From Maratus speciosus (Eukaryota > Arthropoda > Arachnida > Araneae > Salticidae), in contig OZ010789.1 in NCBI GenBank assembly GCA_963932465.1, positions 595,211,581-595,275,580 on the forward strand: DNA of 64,000 bases. Reading direction: 5' to 3'. The notes under the pieces are model-generated. The model made no database searches. It was not told the DNA's origin and saw only the letters and a list, made by a program, of their open reading frames with translations. Every line of letters begins with the position of its first letter. Position 1 is the first letter of the stretch. Both the position numbers and the translations under genes were made by a program. This document shows positions 58,313-64,000 of this stretch, piece after piece.

Positions 58313-59690
58313 TATTTTAATTAAAATCTAGTTGCTCTTTCAAACGTGAATTTATTTTCTCTGTTCAAACATTGATTCGAAATGTTATCTGCACTATTGG
58401 AAAGAAACACACACTTTAAGCCAGAATATCATTACATTTTGCATTGTTCTCGTCAAATAAATAATGCTAAATAATTTAAGCAAAATTGTATTAACGATAA
58501 AAATTTTTAGTTTTCTAACATATATTTGTTATTTAGAAAAGAGAATTTAATTTAAAATTATTCCTAATGCAATGTAATTTACATAAGTATTTGCTAAAAG
58601 TCATGTTTTAGATACTTGGTCAACTGAGAGATAATTACAAGCTACAAGCTGGTCTTTATTTACTCTTAACAATACTGAAAACTCCAAAATCCTCATGACA
58701 AGAAGCAAATGAAAAGCTATATGAATGTTTACCATTTACAAGACAGAATTGTGTTATTTAAGACACACTTAAACTTTATTTATGCTCTGATTTCTTTTGC
58801 ATTTTTATAGCGATTTCAAAAAAAAAATGTATTCTTAAAAATGAAACATGTAAATTATTAGAACTAAAATATTCTAGACGTAGTATTTTACATTTTACTT
58901 AACATTAAACTAATTTATATCTCTTTCTAACACGTTTACTAAAATTTAAAATATTTTTTACATGCTTTTTGGAATCAGTATATTTTCTGTATTCGATTTG
59001 TATTTAAACTAATTTAATTAATTTAAATTAGAAAAATGAGGATTAAATTACTCAAACTGTGATAAGGTTAAAATTTATCATTTTGTTATTTTTTTCACTT
59101 TCCTTTTTTGAAGTATTTTTACAAATTATATTTTTTCGTGTTTGAACATTGTTTAAAATTTTAAAATATTTTATTCAGAAAAAATAATTCGATATATTTT
59201 TAATCTTTCCTTTCTAAAAGAATATTTTATCATTACATGAAAAAACATTATATTCTGCAGTAAAAGATGGGTGGAGAAATCAACAAAACGGGAATATATT
59301 ATATATATATGCGAAATTGTCGAGTTGGAATGGGATTTGCATGTTACTTGATATCAGCCTGGGAACACATTATTTTTAAACAAAAAATCTAGTTATAAAA
59401 ATGGCATATACATATTAATATGTTTAATAGATAATAAGGATTTATCTAAATTTGATTTGTATAAATTATAAGATAGAAAAGGAATTTTGCACATAGCTAC
59501 GTTTGTTAATATTATGTTTCGCCAATTTTGCAGTTTCTCAAGAAAATTTTATGCTAAGTATTTTATAGTAAAAACGAATTAATACCAGATTTATTCTACA
59601 ATTATAAGTGTAAAAATATTTAAAAAAGAGAAAATCTTTTTGAAATTTTACGTATTATTAAGAATGATTTAATCAATTCGAATAACTTAA
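58201..59690. other. AT-rich stretch without a recognisable gene
   Basis: A poly(A) run of about 31 lies at 58281-58311. The remainder is AT-rich and has no recognisable feature. Confidence 0.6.
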
Positions 59691-61302
59691 CACTAGATCC
59701 CCGAAGCGGGTCAATTTGATACAAATCGATGTTCAATTTGTCACTGGGCCAAAAATAATAATTGCAAAAACATATCCTTTTCTAACTTTTAATATTTTAA
59801 GGTAAGCAACAACTTATCAAATGTGAAAACGCATAAAATAATCAATTTCCCAATTATAACCATTTATACCTAGAACCGCGAAGCGGTTCAATTTAACCCG
59901 TTACATGTTTTTACGCAAAAATGAGGAAAAAGAGATGCATTTTCTCAGAAGTAACGACATATATCCTCATTGTAAAGAAGTTGTCGAATGCAGTGGAAAA
60001 TTACAACAGACATTTAGAAGGATTCTTGAAGTTGGTTTTATTCTGCATTAATTGTAATTATATAGGTAAGATGTCACGACTTCATAATCTTACAATGCCA
60101 AAAGACAAATTTCGTGAAATAATGGGAATCGTATAGTTCGATTTAAAATCAAACCAATCAAGTCATTTAGAGACAGACAAATCTGCCCTCATTTCTGATA
60201 TCTGTAAACATTTCATTGAAAATAGAAAAACTAACTATACCAAGGTTTATAAAGCTTGCAGAGGCACTGAAATCCAAAATTACCAACTTTGTAGGAACAG
60301 TAAACCGCTCAAGAAAAGAAATTCCAGTCTCAGTAAAAATGTCAAGATCGGAATTGCATTCGACTACTGTTCTAACCCATAAATACTTTAGCCTGTTTAC
60401 CAGCGAATACATATATAAATATGTTTTCATGCGGAGAAGTACACTGCATTCAAAGATTGGTTTTAGATAATTCTAAAAAACTTCCTGATAAAGATTTTCA
60501 CTGCAACGCAACTATATTCGGTGTAGATGTGATTGGCCAGATTGACCAGGATTTATACTGTCAAATCTGCTTCACATAGGTGCCAGTGCATGTATTTTAT
60601 AATAATCTGAATCTTTCAGCTATCAAGGCTTGGGTTCTATACACAGTCGTAACTAGAAAGTATCTTAGCAGGCGGCAATTTATTCAAGACTTAGTTGAAG
60701 AATTGGGAAAAAGGTGTGTTCACACTCGGCAAAAAAATGCGTCATTTGGGTGCGAAGCAACCACTGAAAAAGACGGAAAACCCAAACATAGCGTAAACGG
60801 GTCCGGTATCACACTTCAAAATGTGAAAATAAAACTCAAGATGTTTTCATAGTATAATGCACCCATTTGTGGTAAACGTACAAAATTTATTGCCAAGTTT
60901 TGCATGCAAGTCAAATAATAAATTGGAACTAATAAATCTGTAAAACTAGTATTTATCTCGCATATAATTTTTAATTATTCTTACATATTATGTCTAAATG
61001 AATTTGATAGAGATAATCTATATTCCGTTAAAGATATTAAGTTTAAGTTTATTTTTGTTTAAAATATATGTTATTATACTTAAGAAAATAAAATTTCGAA
61101 TAAATCACTTTCTCAAATGTTTGGCAATCTCTGCTGATTTATATTTAAATGTAATGTCAATGTATTGAAAAGTTGTTTATTATATCAAAATATACTATTT
61201 TAGTTAATTAAAATAAACATTTATGCATATTTATATATTTTTTCTATCTCGGGTCAAACTGACCCGCTCCGCGGTTCTACCGAAAATACCGTGGTTCTAG
61301 TG
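59691..61302 (+). mobile_element. piggyBac element, internally deleted, TTAA duplication
   Basis: TTAA stands at 59687-59690 and 61303-61306. The ends are CACTAGATCCCCGAAGCGGG and, as reverse complement, CACTAGAACCACGGTATTTT. Sub-terminal GAACCGCGAAGCGGTTCAAT at 59873 and GACCCGCTCCGCGGTTC at 61261 are further inverted motifs. The 1.6-kb length is below the 2.4 kb or so usual for an autonomous piggyBac. The remaining coding parts are described separately. Confidence 0.88.
60070..60960 (+). pseudogene. piggyBac transposase relic in three frames
   Basis: Three blocks follow the order of piggyBac transposases. The first is MPKDKFREIMGIV, stop, FDLKSNQSSHLETDKSALIS, close to the family's MSRDRFREIxRxxRFD block; the TAG at 60134 replaces one residue. 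The second (60216-60470, another frame) has FVGTVNRSRKEIPVSVK, the conserved GTVxxxRREIP motif. The third has FGVDVIGQ (third catalytic Asp region, family FGVDVVDQ) and then (60580-60852) MPVHVFYNNLNLSAIKAWVL, YLSRRQFIQDLVEEL. A degenerate Cys-rich tail (ICGKRTKFIAKFC) follows near 60870. The acidic N-terminus and the part with the first two catalytic Asp residues are deleted. It is inactive. Confidence 0.85.
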
Positions 61303-61685
61303 TTAACATTTTGAAGAATCTGGTTAATTGAAAATTTTTCTCCGATGGATTAGACCGAATAAAGTTTCATACCGATTCTGTGACAACTGAATCTCACGAT
61401 TTTTTGTCTATGAATGATGATGACACGGCAACGGTCTAAAGTTGAAAGAAATACGGGTCTTCTTTTCTAAAGGATACATAATAACCTTCATAATATTTCT
61501 TAACTTCAGTGTTAGAAATTGTACCATTGCATTGATAATTACCAGAATATGCTATAAAGAAAAACACTTTTCCATTTGGAAATTTACTTTTATTTTCATT
61601 GGAAGTTTTACATAATAGTTGTTAATTTGCTATAAACACATGGAGCCAATTTTTCCTCAAATAATGCTATTAATATGAGTTTTAT
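61303..61685. other. AT-rich stretch without a recognisable gene
   Basis: Nothing recognisable was found between the piggyBac relic and the SINE pair. Confidence 0.55.
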
Positions 61686-61689
61686 TTTT

Positions 61690-61815
61690 CTAACTGGCGA
61701 AAAATGTCCACGCCAGGGTTCATACCACTGATCTCTTGGATAAGTCTGCAAATGCTCTTCCATGTGAGCTATCCCGGACGAATCTGAAGGACATAATTCA
61801 ATCAGCTAACCTTAT
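61690..61815 (-). mobile_element. tRNA-derived SINE (family B), minus copy
   Basis: On the minus strand the order is AAGGTTAGCTGATTGAATTA, ATTCGTCCGGGATAGCTCAC, ATGGAAGAGCATTTGCAGAC, GGTATGAACCCTGGCGTGGA and CATTTTTCGCCAGTTAG. This follows the copy at 29186-29345 throughout but with a decayed anticodon and T arm. It lies head to head with the next copy, 100 bp away. Confidence 0.75.
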
Positions 61816-61894
61816 GGCCAATAGCATTTGTTCTTATATATGAATAGGCTTAACAGAAAAAATCGCAGGTAATAGGACACTAGTAAACGCTGGA

Positions 61895-62030
61895 TACGTG
61901 AGTTCACTTGGCAGAAAAGAGTCTGCTCAATTGAAAGAGCATTAGCAGCTTTAGCGATTCCTGGTTAGAATCCTGGCCTGTGCATTTTTCGCCCAATTGG
62001 AAAATCACAACTCATATATTTTATTTACCA
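61895..62030 (+). mobile_element. tRNA-derived SINE (family B), plus copy, decayed
   Basis: CTGCTCAATTGAAAGAGCAT, AGCAGCTTTAGCGATTCCTG, GTTAGAATCCTGGCCTG and GCATTTTTCGCCCAATTGGA follow the order of the 29226 copy, including the post-tRNA TTTTTCGCCCA block. The acceptor 5' side is no longer recognisable. Confidence 0.65.
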
Positions 62031-62249
62031 ATTAGAGAAATTGTGTTAAAAATAATCTAGCCATTAAAAGCCTGAACAACCGGATGTGTGCGACTTAAAT
62101 CCTCGGAACTACATATAGGAAATTCTTCATTTGTCAAATTAGCTGTCTGGTAAAATTCCACTTTAGATATTTTTTTTGCGTTGCGTAAAAATAGTAGGAG
62201 GATATATTGGTTAATGCTGTAATTTTTCTCCCCTTCTTTTACGGAGATA

Positions 62250-63729
62250 TACACTGATCGGCAAAATTAAAGGATAATGACACAAATAAAATGTAACTGA
62301 TGCTTAATGAAAAATTAGTAATATATATTTGTGCAAAAGCATTAGTTAAGATAAATCGCACTGTTTGGCAGTTGATTATTTTCAATATATTGAAATTAAT
62401 ATAAAATTAAGGAAATTGTAATATGATGGAAAAATTTAATCACTTTCTGTGGAAAATGTTTTTCTTTTTTAATGTTGTATGGTCACCTCAGACAGATATT
62501 CATACTTCACATTTTGATTTAATAGACTTTACCAAAATGTTGATCAAGTCTCGTGGAATTGTACGCCACTCTTCTCAAAGTGCACTTTTCAGCTCCTGGA
62601 GATTTTGCGCGCTGAAAGACGGCACCCTGAGGCTTTCCACACATGCTCAATCGGGTTCATGTCGAATGAGTAACGTATTTAATCCATTCGATTGATATCT
62701 TCTGATTGAAAGTATTCTGACACCACTTATGCTTGATGTGGCCGAGCTTTGTCATCCATTAGCAAAAACACTAGACCAACAGCATCCCTAAACAGTCTAA
62801 CTTGGTGTTCCAACATCTCCTCTACATATCTCCGATAGGTTACAGAACCCCCTTGAAAGATGTGCAGTGCGGTGCGGTAATTTGTCATGATCTCCTCCCC
62901 CCCCCCCCTCAATCTATTAAATTGCGGTCACGGAAACAGGGTATTTCGCGTACAAGAGAAGTCAAGTTGCCTGTTCATCCGTCTTTCCAGATCAAAACAC
63001 GTCTAGAATCAGTGTTCAGACTACATCTGGATTCGTCATGGGAACATTACTCGTGTCCAGTATTCTTGGCTCCATTGAACATGACGGCGGCAACGGTTTA
63101 AACTAGCCCCTTTGGACGATGGAGTGAGTAGGACACAAACTATTGGTTTTCTCGCATATAGTCCACGCTCGTTAAGTTTTCGAGCAGCCATCGAACGACA
63201 AAATCGAGTTCCTGTAGCAGCCTTAAGGCCTGAAACCAAATCTCTTGTAGTCACTTCCCGTTTTCTTCGACAATAACAGAAAACGGTCTTCAGATGCAGT
63301 TTTTTGCTCTTTGTCGCCCTTGATCAGGCTGACTGTCAACTTAAACAGCGTCTAAAAGCTCTTGATATGGCACTTTGAGGGATATCTTGGACGACCTCCA
63401 TTTGGGTTTGACCTGCCTCGATTCTACTAATTATTCGGCACATTAGACCTTCACTTAAATGTTGTCCTTGAGCCATAACTAATGAATATCGAACACTCTC
63501 AGACAAAACATTCACTTTCAGCAACATTACCGACCAAAATTCCAACATGCGTCTATTGTGCACAACATTGTCAATCACCGAATTTGCATATTTCTTGCGC
63601 TAACATAGCTGTGTGCTGCGCGGAAGTGCAATTGTGTGTGCAATTGTATTTAGTTAACATAAAGAATTGAAACTTTAACTTTGCGAGCATATTTTTTCTG
63701 GTTTTTCTTTAATTTTTATGACCAATGTA
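62250..63729 (-). mobile_element. Tc1-like transposon, decayed
   Basis: The left end TACACTGATCGGCAAAATTA and the reverse complement of the right end TACATTGGTCATAAAAATTA form an imperfect inverted repeat of about 23 bp. TA stands at both edges. About 1.48 kb long, which fits Tc1-like elements, with the transposase on the minus strand. Confidence 0.78.
62600..63476 (-). pseudogene. Tc1-like (DD34E type) transposase, multiply broken
   Basis: The probable start is at 63476 (MAQGQHLSEGLMCRIISRIE, N-terminal helix-turn-helix). A frame change near 63255-63336 leads to GLKAATGTRFCRSMAARKLN and WSQEYWTRVMFP. A one-base shift at about 63034 is needed to reach DESRCSLNTDSRRVLIWKDG, the first-Asp block. 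Stops and a C-run expansion (62893-62908) follow. Further on are GGSVTYRRYVEEMLEHQVRL and FLLMDDKARPHQA (second Asp). After another stop come EYFQSEDINRMD and SFDMNPIEHVWKA (catalytic Glu). The blocks are in the normal family order, so this is one gene broken by several shifts and stops. Confidence 0.85.
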
Positions 63730-64000
63730 TAATTCCATTTGTTTGCGAATAGAATGCTTTCTGAATACTGGGCCAATTCGTTATCAATATTTTTTAAATT
63801 ATCTTGAATACAAGCTTTTTATCAAGAGGATTACGGTTAAAAGTGTCACTATTTTTACACTCTGATGGTCTTCTATTTCTTGTAAGAATACTCAATGCTG
63901 TTGCTCAAGAAATCAAGATGTGAGGAGCTGGAAGCCAAAGTATGCTGTTTTAGAAGCACTGTGATCTGTGCAAGGTGATTAAAGAAAGTTGTTTAGTTTG
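63730..64000. other. Unannotated end of window
   Basis: No recognisable gene, repeat or RNA structure was seen. Confidence 0.55.

Noticed and set aside
1..64000. CRISPR arrays, bacterial operons, rRNA genes
   Set aside because: No direct repeat-spacer pattern, ribosome-binding sites with long adjacent ORFs, or rRNA motifs were seen; the tandem arrays have no unique spacers.

Overview
This looks like a stretch of an arthropod nuclear genome with no recognisable host gene. By eye it is strongly A+T-rich, has long homopolymer and dinucleotide runs, and every stretch with protein similarity belongs to a decayed eukaryotic DNA transposon (mariner, Tc1, piggyBac, pogo-like). tRNA-derived SINEs, hAT-like and piggyBac-like MITEs, foldback elements and satellites fill much of the rest. 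The transposase types are common in spiders and other arthropods, so a chelicerate is plausible, but nothing here fixes the species. No intact ORF longer than about 200 codons exists. The window could be intergenic or the inside of a very long intron.

Layout. 0-10 kb: a piggyBac-like MITE (38-237), two foldback MITEs with ends TACAGGGT (2371-2938, 3005-3605), a dispersed repeat seen twice (3.7 and 6.65 kb), and a 1.15-kb element bounded by TGGGGCATT inverted repeats (8891-10044). 10-17 kb: mostly AT-rich unique DNA with microsatellites, a Tc1 relic (14.3-15.0 kb) abutting a truncated hAT-like MITE. 17.2-20.4 kb: a mariner-type element whose roughly 102-bp inverted repeats are almost identical but whose transposase carries a frameshift and a stop, followed directly by about 5.5 copies of a 328-bp tandem repeat. 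21.4 kb: a near-perfect foldback MITE.

22.75-54.15 kb is the most striking part. A segment of about 4.5 kb (22754-27287, continued at 36221-36424 after an 8.9-kb interruption) is repeated in inverted orientation at 49469-54146. Each copy contains the same nested foldback elements and the same 62-codon ORF. The 8.9-kb interruption of the left copy is a nest of foldback elements, three SINE or hAT insertions with clear target duplications or tRNA-like heads, and a ten-unit 152-bp satellite enclosed by inverted repeats. The 13-kb spacer between the arms holds a SINE-like insertion, a probable Helitron 3' end, a 176-bp tandem repeat, two pogo-like relics (one with an exon-like open segment) and a GC-richer composite SINE candidate.

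54.3-64 kb: a degenerate array of the same satellite family as at 40.3 kb, split by a piggyBac-like MITE sitting exactly in a TTAA of one unit; a GC-richer T-rich stretch of unknown origin; a piggyBac relic (59691-61302) with TTAA duplications; two further SINE copies; and a decayed Tc1 element on the minus strand (62250-63729).

The elements do not form a pathway. Their nesting gives a relative history: satellites and the large inverted segment are older, and the SINEs, hAT MITE and piggyBac MITE with intact target duplications came later. All assignments rest on motifs, terminal repeats and target duplications read directly from the sequence; no database search was possible.
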